This document shows, piece by piece, positions 20,079 through 29,375 of a stretch of 64,000 nucleotides of DNA. Origin of the DNA: Enterobacillus tribolii (GTDB lineage: Bacteria; Pseudomonadota; Gammaproteobacteria; Enterobacterales; Enterobacteriaceae). Position 1 is the stretch's first letter. Each line of letters opens with the position of its first letter. The position numbers and the translations under genes were made by a program. The DNA lies in NCBI RefSeq assembly GCF_003363015.1, contig NZ_QRAP01000008.1, forward strand, positions 1-64,000, read 5' to 3'. The notes beneath the pieces were generated by a model, which saw only the letters and a list, made by a program, of their open reading frames with translations, was not told the DNA's origin and did no database searches.

Positions 20079-20860
20079 CGTTTTCCTCCGCTCAGTAAGC
20101 CATTGAGCTGTTGCAAAATATCCTGGGTTTGTACGTTGAGACGCAGAACATAAAACAGATAAATCAATGCCAGTAACACCAGGCCGCCGATCAACACCTG
20201 CTTAACCGTCAGGCGCTTAATCAGTTGGTACCTCCCGCGTGACGATGCCGGCCCCTGATACATCAGCGGAGAACCCGCCTCCGGGCGCATCTGGCGGATG
20301 ACGTTGTATAAACGGCGAAAAATACGGTCAAACTCATCAGCATGCTGGGCCGTCACCTTGTAACGTCCACGAAAGCCGAGGCAAAAACAGAGGTAGATAA
20401 ACTCCAGCAGGTCGCGGTAGCGCTGGGGTTCCCCCATCAGACGCTCCAACAGCACGTAAACTTTCTCACCGCCCCAGGTTTCATTATGGAAATGCACCAG
20501 CAGTGACTGCTTCAGCCATCCGTTTTCGCTGTTCCAGCCATGCCCCAGCGCCGCTTCATCGATAAAGGTGCACAGGACGTAACGAAACGAGACGATGGCT
20601 CCCGGTTCATACCCCTGGGTTTGCAGCAGTTGCTCTATCGACTGAATGTCGGCCACCACCTGCTGATACAACTGTTCGGGTAAGGCCTGGCTGCTCATGG
20701 CTTTCAGACGCAACACCATTCCCAACAGCGGTGTCGCCGCATCGATCATCGGGTTGAGGCTATCGCCGCGCAGCAACAACTGATACTGGCGGGCATTAAC
20801 CGCCCCGCCATCGGAAACGCTGGCCGACATGGGCGCTTCGGCCGTTATCTCACTCACCAT
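20075..20860 (-). CDS. tssL: T6SS inner-membrane protein TssL (DotU/IcmH)
   Basis: A 261-residue protein with a cytoplasmic helical hook domain and a single C-terminal transmembrane helix (LIGGLVLLALIYLFYVLRL). Typical family blocks are present: ATPLLGMVLRLKAM, RYVLCTFIDEAALGHGWN, VYVLLERLMGEPQRYRDLLE and YLCFCLGFRGRY. No peptidoglycan-binding extension follows the membrane helix, so anchoring to the wall must come from elsewhere. Its ATG shares a base with the tssK stop (TGATG), and a GGGGGAG site precedes it. Confidence 0.96.
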   Translation of the reverse strand: MVSEITAEAPMSASVSDGGAVNARQYQLLLRGDSLNPMIDAATPLLGMVLRLKAMSSQALPEQLYQQVVADIQSIEQLLQTQGYEPGAIVSFRYVLCTFIDEAALGHGWNSENGWLKQSLLVHFHNETWGGEKVYVLLERLMGEPQRYRDLLEFIYLCFCLGFRGRYKVTAQHADEFDRIFRRLYNVIRQMRPEAGSPLMYQGPASSRGRYQLIKRLTVKQVLIGGLVLLALIYLFYVLRLNVQTQDILQQLNGLLSGGKR

Positions 20861-22206
20861 CAGCTCCCCCTTATCGCCCAGAACTGCATATCCAGTTCAG
20901 GGAAGTCGCCGGAAACGTGGAAGGCAATGGCGTTGCTCTGCTGAACTTCCTTCCAGGCAGGACTCTGTTTGTCCAACATGAAATAGGTGTATCCCGAATG
21001 GTAGGGCAACTGGCGCGGCGCAGCCGACAGCGCAACCAACGGCACGCCGGGGATCTGTACGCTGACCAGATCGCGGATACGCTCAAGCGAAGTAATCTTG
21101 GTTTGCTGCACAAACTGCCGGCGCAGTTGTTCCTGCGGAAGCTGGGCGCGAATAGCCAGTACAAAGTCAGCGCTGTTAAGCAGCTCTTGCTCGTTGATGG
21201 TCGCCACCCGTATACCGTGCGCCTGTTGACGCAGTTGGATGGAGATGGCGCGCGGGGTAAGCACCGTACTCAGCGCCTGACGCATCATCAGAATCAGGGG
21301 ATGGAAGGTATCCGTCAGATTATCGTGGTTATAAACCGGAAAAGTACCGGGCAGCCGCGACTCGTCGGTAAAGGTCATCAGCTCACCGCATCCCTGCACT
21401 AAATGCGTATAGAACGTTTCCGGATGCAAAACGCTCTGGTAGGAAAGATGGGTGAACACCGGCTGCAAGCGGTTGAACAACTGCAGCATCATGAATTCCG
21501 CGACGTCAGCGATGCCCTGCTGCCCCGGCGAACCAATACGCTGAGAAAGCATCCGCGCCCGCTCCACCAGCGTGCCCTGGACTTCGTCCATAAACATGCG
21601 CAGCAACGGGGACACCGTGATATTCAGACCGGTAGGAATAAACTCTTCATCCAGCACCAGCGCGCCGTCCGGACGTTTCTCGCGGATACGGCATAACGGA
21701 AGCACCGTCCAGGCGCTCATATCCTCGTGCCCCTGCATCAGACGCGGCGCCAGTTGGGCCAGCACCAGTGAGCTGACATCCCCCTCTTCCGAGTGCAGAT
21801 CGCGCACGCTCGACAGCACTTCCCGATAGCGTACCCGCCCGGTTCCGGCGGATTCCGCCGATTCGATTTCATTAATGGCGTCATTAAGTAACGGCAACGC
21901 CAGATAGATATCCCGGCTGCCGGGTTCATGGGTTGCGCCGATATCCAGCGGCGGCGGCAACAGGTCCTGATGCGGAATATCAAACAACGAACCATCGGGC
22001 ATAATGCCCTGGGCCGAGGTGAGGCCGATACGCCCCAGTTTCAGCACTTCATGATTCAAAATCAGGGAGTGAAAGCCATAACCATAGCGTTTGAGCATGT
22101 CCAGGCGCACGTCGAGTTGGTAATCGTTATAGCGTTGCTGTTGCTGGAAATGCTGGGGTTTAACAAACAGCCCTTCACGCCAGATAACCCGGTTTCTGGT
22201 TGGCAT
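20860..22206 (-). CDS. tssK: T6SS baseplate adaptor TssK
   Basis: A 448-residue protein that links the baseplate to the TssJLM membrane complex. The N-terminus carries the family signature VIWREGLFVKPQHFQQQ, and the C-terminus ends with YFMLDKQSPAWKEVQQ...LDMQFWAIR. A longer frame exists, but the ATG at 22206 has AGAGGAGG just upstream and gives the conserved MPTRNRVIW start, leaving a one-base gap after tssJ. Confidence 0.96.
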   Translation of the reverse strand: MPTRNRVIWREGLFVKPQHFQQQQRYNDYQLDVRLDMLKRYGYGFHSLILNHEVLKLGRIGLTSAQGIMPDGSLFDIPHQDLLPPPLDIGATHEPGSRDIYLALPLLNDAINEIESAESAGTGRVRYREVLSSVRDLHSEEGDVSSLVLAQLAPRLMQGHEDMSAWTVLPLCRIREKRPDGALVLDEEFIPTGLNITVSPLLRMFMDEVQGTLVERARMLSQRIGSPGQQGIADVAEFMMLQLFNRLQPVFTHLSYQSVLHPETFYTHLVQGCGELMTFTDESRLPGTFPVYNHDNLTDTFHPLILMMRQALSTVLTPRAISIQLRQQAHGIRVATINEQELLNSADFVLAIRAQLPQEQLRRQFVQQTKITSLERIRDLVSVQIPGVPLVALSAAPRQLPYHSGYTYFMLDKQSPAWKEVQQSNAIAFHVSGDFPELDMQFWAIRGS

Positions 22207-22207
22207 C

Positions 22208-22750
22208 TCAATCCTCCTCTTTTTGTAAATCGACATCCTTGGCGCGCACATGGATCAGCAGGTGATAAACATGCCCCATGCCCTTTGCTTTAATGATTTT
22301 TTTCCACTCGGTAATGTTTTCATCGGCGTAATACACCACGACGCCAATGTACTTGTTGTCTTCTTCCAGCTTGATGGGGTCCAGCGGCTTGTACTGGCCG
22401 GGCAGCAACGTATAGTCCTGATGGTCGATGTAGTTTTTGCCCAGAATTTTGGCGAGGTCGCTGTCTTCATCGTTGAGCTGATCAAAGTCGGTCGCCAGTA
22501 ACCTGGAATCTTCACTGAGATAGATCACCTGCAGGTTGACGGGCGTCGCCTCGTCGCTTTCGTTTCTGTTGATATCAGGCTCCGCCAGCAGCGTTATCCG
22601 GACGGATGACGGCTGATCGGCCAGTGAACCGACCTGAATGTCCGGATTCATCAACACTTTGCCGACCTTCTTGCCAATCACGCAGCCACTGAGCAGCATG
22701 ACGGTAAGGAGTAACGCGGGAACACCCCACAGGGGGTGGCTTAGCTTCAT
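22208..22750 (-). CDS. tssJ: T6SS outer-membrane lipoprotein TssJ
   Basis: A 180-residue lipoprotein: signal peptide with lipobox LLSGC at 19-23, then a transthyretin-like beta sandwich (SVRITLLAEPDINRNESDEATPVNLQVIYL) and the TssM-contacting loop region (YTLLPGQYKPLDPIKLEEDNKYIGVV). It tethers the periplasmic part of TssM to the outer membrane. The start overlaps the tagH stop by four bases. Confidence 0.96.
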   Translation of the reverse strand: MKLSHPLWGVPALLLTVMLLSGCVIGKKVGKVLMNPDIQVGSLADQPSSVRITLLAEPDINRNESDEATPVNLQVIYLSEDSRLLATDFDQLNDEDSDLAKILGKNYIDHQDYTLLPGQYKPLDPIKLEEDNKYIGVVVYYADENITEWKKIIKAKGMGHVYHLLIHVRAKDVDLQKEED

Positions 22751-24072
22751 TCCTTGCTCTCCGACTGTCCTTGTCTCAATGCACGGTCATAAGCCTGCGC
22801 ATAGACTTCATTGAACAACTTCTCGAAACCCTGCTGGCGGCTGGAAGCAAGCTCCTGGTAGTAGCTGCAGTACATATTCCACGCCCATGCCGGACTCATC
22901 TCGTCGCGTTCCGCACTGCGGCGGTATTGGGCAAAACGCGCCATCAGACGTGGTGGCGAAAAGGCTTCCAGCATTACCGACAGCGCTTCCGTAATGGCCT
23001 GCTGATTCGCCTGATAATGCAGCCGCATATTGTGCAAACTTTCCGCCACCGCTTCCGGGGCAGAAAGGTGAACCGGGCTTTTCCCTTCGGCAAACAACAC
23101 GTTGATCGTTGAGTCGTAGTCCATACGCAGACGCAGCGGGTTGTCTTCCAGCGGACGTAAATGTTTATCCGACAGCGCATCCTGCTGGCGCTGCAAGGCA
23201 AGCAGTCCCCGGATTGTCGCCTGCAGCGTACGCCCGGCTTCCTCAAGAAAATCGTTCGCCTGCTGGCTGTCATACATCGCCAGCGGCGCATCCAGACCCC
23301 GTATCAAGGGCGTGACCGCAACATGACGCTGCGACATATCTTCCCGATCGGCGCGGGTATCCTGGCTGGCGAGGTAATTACTGATTTGGGGTAACTCGAT
23401 AAAATCCTGATCCATGGCTCGATCCCTGGCGTTGTCGGAAAGCGGGGTAGTGACGAGGGCGGCACGGTACACATCGCCCTGTAATAAGCTCCCGGCGTCG
23501 TTATCCGCCACTGTGGCGGTCATTCCCGGCTGGGTAAGGTTCTCGTTTTGCAATACCTTGAGCGGATCCTGCGACCAGCTATTTGCGACCGTAGGTTCTA
23601 AAACCGGCGCTGCAATGTCGCCGGCGGCGCGTTTACCGCCGTCCTCCAGCAATGATTCCAGCGGATTACTGTAGTGCGTCACCAGAGACTCCGGCGTAAC
23701 CTGCAGCGGATCGCGGATCTCGCCGCCGGTCAGGCTGATAAACACTTTCAGCACCAGGCCGCCGAGTCCGATCTCATCGCCCTGCTGCAGACGGACAAAG
23801 CCGATGTTTTTCTCGACTGGCGCCTGGTTGAGCAACAGCGGCTTATCCTGCGCCCGCAGGCAAAACGCGTCATCACGCCAGGCGATATCGAAATATGCGG
23901 CGGCAATGGCGCGCGTACTGTCCTGAATGCGCCAGGTGCTTTGTTCGCCGCTGCCGACGCTCCCGCCTTCCGGCCCGAAAAGATGGCTCGCATCGCAGCC
24001 GCTTTCCAGTTGGTTGCTATTGTTCACCCGCAGTAAGAGTGAAGGACGGTGTTGCCCGGTGTTATTCATCAT
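22747..24072 (-). CDS. tagH: T6SS FHA-domain protein TagH
   Basis: A 441-residue protein with an N-terminal forkhead-associated domain (about 10-110: HLFGPEGGSVGSGEQSTWRI, RLQQGDEIGLGGLVLKV) and a C-terminal helical TagH domain (YYQELASSRQQGFEKLFNEVYAQAYD region). FHA proteins bind phosphothreonine and in some systems serve a Thr-kinase (PpkA) pathway that triggers assembly; no kinase or phosphatase gene is seen in this locus. The middle 110-230 is low in recognisable motifs and may be a linker. It lies 16 bases after tssG. Confidence 0.9.
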   Translation of the reverse strand: MMNNTGQHRPSLLLRVNNSNQLESGCDASHLFGPEGGSVGSGEQSTWRIQDSTRAIAAAYFDIAWRDDAFCLRAQDKPLLLNQAPVEKNIGFVRLQQGDEIGLGGLVLKVFISLTGGEIRDPLQVTPESLVTHYSNPLESLLEDGGKRAAGDIAAPVLEPTVANSWSQDPLKVLQNENLTQPGMTATVADNDAGSLLQGDVYRAALVTTPLSDNARDRAMDQDFIELPQISNYLASQDTRADREDMSQRHVAVTPLIRGLDAPLAMYDSQQANDFLEEAGRTLQATIRGLLALQRQQDALSDKHLRPLEDNPLRLRMDYDSTINVLFAEGKSPVHLSAPEAVAESLHNMRLHYQANQQAITEALSVMLEAFSPPRLMARFAQYRRSAERDEMSPAWAWNMYCSYYQELASSRQQGFEKLFNEVYAQAYDRALRQGQSESKE

Positions 24073-24088
24073 TCAGTTCCTCTTTCCC

Positions 24089-25123
24089 TCACTCCCTGAC
24101 ACAAATCGTGACTTCAGGCCGCTCATCCGGCTGCCCCAAGAAACAGGTCCAGCCCAGCAGCGCGTTCTGTTTTACGCCTAATGTCATGCCGCCAACCTGT
24201 TGTTGTGCGATCCCCAGCCGTAAATCCCAGGCAAACTGGTCGCGCAGGATAAATGACATAAACATCACCAACGGCAGATAACTGTCGCCATTGGGCAGAA
24301 AATCAAGAAAACGCTGGCGTGACAGCCCATTGATATGCAAAAGAAACTTTCCGCTGCGATCCGGCACCCGCGCACCGATGGAGAAGTTTTCTCCCAGCAG
24401 CGATCTGCCGGCCGTACGTTTACCGCTGAAACGCCGTACACCGCCCAGGCGATTTTGCTGTTCCGGCGTAATGTTTACGTGGCGCAATTGCCAGCCGTGC
24501 AGCGTGACGTCATCCAACTCAAAGCAATGCGCAATCAGGCCGCAAATAACGTCGGGCGAACGCCCCGGACTGGCCAGCAGCCCGGCATAAGCCAACATCT
24601 TGCTGTGGTTGATTTGCAGTTGTTCCCGGACATCAGCACTGCCTAACCCGACAAGCGAGAACATGCGCTGAGAGAATGCGTCCTGCCCTTCGTTCTCAAA
24701 GCAAATGTAGTAGCGGTATTTACGCCAGATGCGGTGCAACAGCGTCAGTAAACGGTGGTTAAAAACGTTAAGGAAATCCGTCAGCCGGCCACTTTGCTGT
24801 GCTTCTTCCCATGCCAGGCTATCCAGGTAGTAGCCCGGCAGCGGTGACTGACTGCCGTGCAGCCCCATAAACGAGGCGGTCAGTTGCCACTGTGTATTTC
24901 CCTTTTGTTCAAGCGAGATAACATCGCGCGGCGGAAACGCAATGCTGGCAGCCGAGAGGAAATGTATTGCCTCTTTCTCCGCATTCGCCGCAAAGGCCGG
25001 AGCGCTTTCCCCGTCGTTCCGGGATAACAGTTCAACCAGTTGATAAAAGTTGTAACGCCCTGCACCGGCGGCCAACTTCTCGCGCGCTAAATCAACGCGT
25101 GCTGACCTATCTGCACCGGCCAT
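24089..25123 (-). CDS. tssG: T6SS baseplate protein TssG
   Basis: A 344-residue protein with the family blocks YNFYQLVELLSR, ISLEQKGNTQWQLTASFMGLHG, SQSPLPGYYLD and FLNVFNHRLLTLLHRIWRKYRY. With TssF it builds the baseplate wedge. The ATG has AAGGAG eight bases upstream and lies inside the end of tssF, giving a 37-base overlap and probable translational coupling. Confidence 0.95.
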   Translation of the reverse strand: MAGADRSARVDLAREKLAAGAGRYNFYQLVELLSRNDGESAPAFAANAEKEAIHFLSAASIAFPPRDVISLEQKGNTQWQLTASFMGLHGSQSPLPGYYLDSLAWEEAQQSGRLTDFLNVFNHRLLTLLHRIWRKYRYYICFENEGQDAFSQRMFSLVGLGSADVREQLQINHSKMLAYAGLLASPGRSPDVICGLIAHCFELDDVTLHGWQLRHVNITPEQQNRLGGVRRFSGKRTAGRSLLGENFSIGARVPDRSGKFLLHINGLSRQRFLDFLPNGDSYLPLVMFMSFILRDQFAWDLRLGIAQQQVGGMTLGVKQNALLGWTCFLGQPDERPEVTICVRE

Positions 25124-26907
25124 TCATAACACTCCTTGTTATTCACATTGACGACTTTCAAAACGTGAAATGCATTAACACTGGCGTATAACGAGAAAAA
25201 GCGCGCCAGGATAGTGCTGAACAGATAAAGCTCGCCTTCACAGGAAAACGCGTCTTGCTCCAGCCACAATGTGGACTCCAGCCCGCGGATGGGAACGCCG
25301 CGGAATAATTTGTCGATCGGACGCGTTTCAATACGCGAGATCCCTTCCAGTCTCTTTTGCGAAGCGCGTGCCGCCTGCCGGTCATGCATAGCGGGCAAAT
25401 CGTAGGTGCGCAAAATCTGGCGCAATGCATCCTTGCTCAGCAAAGAAAGGTAATTGAGCGACATATTGGAGATCAGCGACCAATGCAGGCTGCCATCCAG
25501 TACCGGATAAAGTGGCGCAGTGGGGCGCGTCACGTTACGGAATGCGGCAAATGACGGGTTGTCACGCGCCGGTGTGTCGATATCGCCGACCCGCAGCAAC
25601 GTAGGCAGTTCCCGGTTGGTACACGTCAACTGAACCGAGACGGTTTCATCGCTCAGAATGCACTGCGTCTCATCGCTGCGCACAAAAGAAATGCCATGCT
25701 CTAATCCCGGGCGGAAGAGCGAAGGACGGGTTCGTACCCGGTAGTAAAGTTTTTCCCGGCCCTGGGTATATTCAACCTGATGTTGAAAACTCTCAAACGG
25801 CGCGTAGCTGCGCAAAGCGCCACGGGAACGGCCGTGCTCCTGATCATTGCCTTTCAGCCAGCTTTCAACTTTGTCGACAGAGAAAATGTCGTAGAAATCA
25901 GGTTCCCGGTAACTGACCCGCAGCGGATATTCCGCCTGCGTCCCGTCCAGCAAAATGGATTCACTGTAACGACTGAACAAATTGACGGCGGGCGTACAAT
26001 GCAGCCGCAGTGAGTCCCGGCGGATTTTTACCTCAGGAGGGAACGGACGGGAAAAATAGAAACGCAGCGAAAACTGTTCAGCATGCATCTCTGCCGGCAA
26101 ACGGGGCACACCCTGAACATCAAAGAATAAAAACCCTTCAGGAAAGCAAAAATACTCCTGCAGGATGCGGTATCCCATCGCGGCATTTTTCGGATAGGGC
26201 AGCATCGCTTCATCGCGGCCGAACCCCAGGGGGACAAAGTCGAAATCAGGCAACGGGATCACCTCTTCCCCGATCACCAGTTCGGCTTTTGCGAAATAAT
26301 AGCTGAACCAAAAATAGAGCTGATAGCTGCTATAGTTGCCGTCCCCCAACCAAAAGCGCAGCTTGTTGAGCTCCAGCTCATTAACACTGATTTCACCGCT
26401 GGCGGAAAAGTCTACGTTGAGAATAGCCAGCTCATTGCTGTTGTTGAGGCGGATATCTTCCAGCGCGATCGGCAACAGCCAGAGGTCACGACATTGGGTG
26501 AAAGTACACTGCGGCTGCCCGTACGCATCCCGGTCGGACGCCAGCCCATCGCCCGAGCTGACCCTGATGGGGCGGCTGAGCAACTCGGCTCCGCGCTTTA
26601 CCTGCGTGGCTCCGGTAATGATGTTCTTTTCCGGGGCGTACTCCATAATGGTCATGCTGGGCGTGGGCCGCAGATAGTTGGGCCACAGCATATTCAGCAA
26701 GCTATGGGTCAGTTCCGGAAACTGATCGTCAATCTTTTCGCGCAGGTTTCCCGATAAAAACGCAAATCCTTCCAACAGGCGCTCAACATCGGGATCAGCG
26801 CCTTTTTCCGATAAAAACGCGGCCAGATGCGGTTTTTCGCGCGCGACAGCACGGCCAACCTGATGCAAATAATCCAGTTCGTCTCTGAAATATTTCTCAA
26901 ATGACAT
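25087..26907 (-). CDS. tssF: T6SS baseplate protein TssF
   Basis: A 606-residue protein with the conserved start FEKYFRDELDYLHQVGRAVA and LLEGFAFLSGNLREKIDDQFPE, the PTPSMTIMEY block, and a C-terminal LWLEQDAFSCEGELYLFSTILARFF segment. Two TssF copies and one TssG form each baseplate wedge. Length is normal. It follows tssE with a 7-base gap and a weak GAGC ribosome site, and overlaps tssG. Confidence 0.96.
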   Translation of the reverse strand: MSFEKYFRDELDYLHQVGRAVAREKPHLAAFLSEKGADPDVERLLEGFAFLSGNLREKIDDQFPELTHSLLNMLWPNYLRPTPSMTIMEYAPEKNIITGATQVKRGAELLSRPIRVSSGDGLASDRDAYGQPQCTFTQCRDLWLLPIALEDIRLNNSNELAILNVDFSASGEISVNELELNKLRFWLGDGNYSSYQLYFWFSYYFAKAELVIGEEVIPLPDFDFVPLGFGRDEAMLPYPKNAAMGYRILQEYFCFPEGFLFFDVQGVPRLPAEMHAEQFSLRFYFSRPFPPEVKIRRDSLRLHCTPAVNLFSRYSESILLDGTQAEYPLRVSYREPDFYDIFSVDKVESWLKGNDQEHGRSRGALRSYAPFESFQHQVEYTQGREKLYYRVRTRPSLFRPGLEHGISFVRSDETQCILSDETVSVQLTCTNRELPTLLRVGDIDTPARDNPSFAAFRNVTRPTAPLYPVLDGSLHWSLISNMSLNYLSLLSKDALRQILRTYDLPAMHDRQAARASQKRLEGISRIETRPIDKLFRGVPIRGLESTLWLEQDAFSCEGELYLFSTILARFFSLYASVNAFHVLKVVNVNNKECYEWPVQIGQHALI

Positions 26908-26914
26908 GTTGTTT

Positions 26915-27349
26915 CTAGCTCAGATGATAGCGCTGATGGTTATCCAGATGGATGTTGAACTCGACCACATCATCAATGTCATCGAAATCAACATGCGCCA
27001 GAATATGAAAGCTCAACGTCAGCGGATCTTGTTCGTCGCTTCGTCCTGCGCTGACGTCCACCCGGGAAATACGTGGCTCATAATGAATAATGCAATTCCG
27101 GATAGCGTCTTCAATCGCCTGGCGAAAATCCGAGGACGAGGCGGTGGCATCGTTAAGATCGATGACCCCTAACTGTGGCGCACTCTGGCTTCCGCCCGGA
27201 TGCGAATTCAACACCTGATTCAGGTTTTGCTTAATCGACGCCAGTAGATCCCCGGAGCGGGAATAGCCGGAGAATCCCGTTTCCCGCTCCTGAATCCGCT
27301 CGAATAAACTGGCCGAACGATCGCGCCTCCAGCTCAATAGCCCAGCCAT
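26915..27349 (-). CDS. tssE: T6SS baseplate protein TssE (gp25-like)
   Basis: A 144-residue gp25-family protein. The core motif appears as RQAIEDAIRNCIIHYEPRIS, and the family's closing strand as FHILAHVDFDDIDDVVEFNI. TssE nucleates sheath polymerisation at the baseplate. An unusually clear GGAGTAAGGG precedes the ATG, and the gene sits 6 bases after tssC. Confidence 0.95.
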   Translation of the reverse strand: MAGLLSWRRDRSASLFERIQERETGFSGYSRSGDLLASIKQNLNQVLNSHPGGSQSAPQLGVIDLNDATASSSDFRQAIEDAIRNCIIHYEPRISRVDVSAGRSDEQDPLTLSFHILAHVDFDDIDDVVEFNIHLDNHQRYHLS

Positions 27350-27355
27350 TTTCCC

Positions 27356-28837
27356 TTACTCCTTGTCCAGGCGCCCTACCAGGGACAACTCAAAACTGGC
27401 CCCCATGTATTTGAAGTGCGGACGTACAGACATTGTGACCTGATACCAGCCCGGATCCCCTTCGACATCCAGCACCTTGATTTGCGCGGCACGCAGCGGA
27501 CGACGGCTGCGTACGTCGGTCGGCGGGTTTTCCTGATCGGCGATGTATTGCTTGAGCCACATGTTCAGTTCACGTTCCAGATCCTGACGCTCCTTCCAGG
27601 AGCCGATCTGCTCGCGCTGCAGCACTTTGATGTAGTGCGCGAGGCGGTTGATAATGAACATGTAGGGCAACTGGGTCCCCAGCTTGTAGTTGGTTTCCGC
27701 CATCTTCCCTTCGCGGGTATTGGGGAACACCTTCGGTTTCTGGATAGAGTTGGCGGAGAAAAAGGCCGCGTTGTCGCTGCCTTTACGCATGGTCAGCGTG
27801 ATGAAACCCTCTTCGGCCAGTTCGAACTCGCGCCGGTCGGTGATGAGCACCTCCGTCGGGATTTTCGCCTGCGTGTGTCCCATCGCCTCATACAGGTGCA
27901 CAGGAAGATCGTGCACTGCCCCACCGCTCTGCGGGCCGATAATATTCGGACACCAGCGATACTTGGCAAAGCTGTCCGTCAGGCAACTGGCCAGCAGAAA
28001 TGCGGTGTTGCCCCACAAGAAATTCTCATGACTTTCATGCACGCTCTCTTCGTAGCCGAAGGTGCGGATCGGATTTTCCGTTTGGGAATACGGCAGACGC
28101 AGCAGGAAGCGCGGCGCCGTCAGGCCGATATAGCGAGAATCTTCCGACTCACGCAGCGAGCGCCATTTGGTGTGGGAAGGGCCTTCAAAAACCGATTTCA
28201 GTTCTTTGATTGCCGGCAATTCGGTAAAGCTGGTAATCCCAAAAAACTCCGGAGCCACCGACGACAGGAATGGCGCATGCGCCATCGCGCCCACGGCGCC
28301 CACGTATTGCAGCAACTTCATGTCCGGAGCGGTGTTTTTAAACGCATAGTTGCCGATTACCGCGCCAACCGGCTCACCGCCAAACTGCCCGTAACCCGCG
28401 GAATAGATATGCTTGTAGAAACCGGACTGGACGATTTCCGGCGCAAACTCAAAATCATCCAGCAACTCATCTTTGGTCGCGTGTAATACGTTAATTTTGA
28501 TGTTTTCACGGAAGTCGGTACGATCGACCAACAGCTTCAGCGAACGCCAGGAAGACTCCAGTGTACGGAACGTCTCCGCGTGCATGATTTCATCCATCTG
28601 CGCGCTGAGTTTCTTATCCAGCTCGACGATCATGCGGTCGACCAACATTTTATTGATCGGCTCTTCGCTTGTACCGGAGTCCAGAATATTGGCGATAAAG
28701 GCGGCAACACCCTGACGGGCGATATCATAGCCGTCGTTTTCTGGCTGCATGTGCGCCTGGGCCATAATTTCGTCCAGTAAAGAGAACTGGCCGGCGGAGC
28801 GTTCTAATGATGCTGTCTGTTCTTCATGCAATGACAT
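27356..28837 (-). CDS. tssC: T6SS contractile sheath large subunit TssC (VipB)
   Basis: A 493-residue sheath protein with typical blocks: FRTLESSWRSLKLLVDRTDF, GAVIGNYAFKNTAPDM, SRYIGLTAPRFLLRLPY and the C-terminal RPHFKYMGASFELSLVGRLDK. It interlocks with TssB to form the contractile sheath around the Hcp tube. A TTG eight codons upstream is possible, but the ATG at 28837 has GAGGGA at good spacing and gives the conserved N-terminus. Confidence 0.97.
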   Translation of the reverse strand: MSLHEEQTASLERSAGQFSLLDEIMAQAHMQPENDGYDIARQGVAAFIANILDSGTSEEPINKMLVDRMIVELDKKLSAQMDEIMHAETFRTLESSWRSLKLLVDRTDFRENIKINVLHATKDELLDDFEFAPEIVQSGFYKHIYSAGYGQFGGEPVGAVIGNYAFKNTAPDMKLLQYVGAVGAMAHAPFLSSVAPEFFGITSFTELPAIKELKSVFEGPSHTKWRSLRESEDSRYIGLTAPRFLLRLPYSQTENPIRTFGYEESVHESHENFLWGNTAFLLASCLTDSFAKYRWCPNIIGPQSGGAVHDLPVHLYEAMGHTQAKIPTEVLITDRREFELAEEGFITLTMRKGSDNAAFFSANSIQKPKVFPNTREGKMAETNYKLGTQLPYMFIINRLAHYIKVLQREQIGSWKERQDLERELNMWLKQYIADQENPPTDVRSRRPLRAAQIKVLDVEGDPGWYQVTMSVRPHFKYMGASFELSLVGRLDKE

Positions 28838-28868
28838 GGTAGAAATTCCCTCTAAGCTCAAGCCCGTA

Positions 28869-29375
28869 TCACTTCTTGTCCAAAATATTCAGCTCTTCCA
28901 ACAGCTGTTCACGCGCCTTTTCGTCTTTCAGCAAGGCCTGCAGTTTCGATCTGAACGCGGGGATATTGCCTAACGGCCCTTTCAACGCAACCAACGCCTC
29001 ACGCAGTTCCAGCAGTTTGTTCAGCTCAGGAACTTTGCGGGCTACGCTGTCAGGGGAAAAATCAGAAAGTGATTGAATATCAATATGAACCGGGAGGTCG
29101 TTCTCAACTTCGCCCTCTTTTTCATCCAGCCGGTTGGGAACACTGAATGACATACTGATCCCGGCTTCGCCCATGACCGAATTGAAGTTGTTCTTGTTGA
29201 TAGAAACAGGCTGACGTTCTTCCAGCGGAGTGTCTTCACGCGTGCCCTTCATATCACCGACGACAAACAAATTCAGGGGGAGTTCGATTTCAGCAATCTG
29301 ATCGCCGGTATTCGGTACATATTTAATATTAATACGCTCTTTGGGGGCGACGCTGCTTGACTTATCCTTACTCAT
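28869..29375 (-). CDS. tssB: T6SS contractile sheath small subunit TssB (VipA)
   Basis: A 168-residue protein with the family blocks RINIKYVPNTGDQIAEIELP, LNLFVVGDMKG, PVSINKNNFNSVM and FSPDSVARKVPELNKLLELR. It is the first gene of the leftward structural operon. An ATG three codons upstream directly abuts the ribosome site AGAGG with no spacing, whereas the ATG used here has it nine bases away, so the shorter start is preferred. Confidence 0.96.
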   Translation of the reverse strand: MSKDKSSSVAPKERINIKYVPNTGDQIAEIELPLNLFVVGDMKGTREDTPLEERQPVSINKNNFNSVMGEAGISMSFSVPNRLDEKEGEVENDLPVHIDIQSLSDFSPDSVARKVPELNKLLELREALVALKGPLGNIPAFRSKLQALLKDEKAREQLLEELNILDKK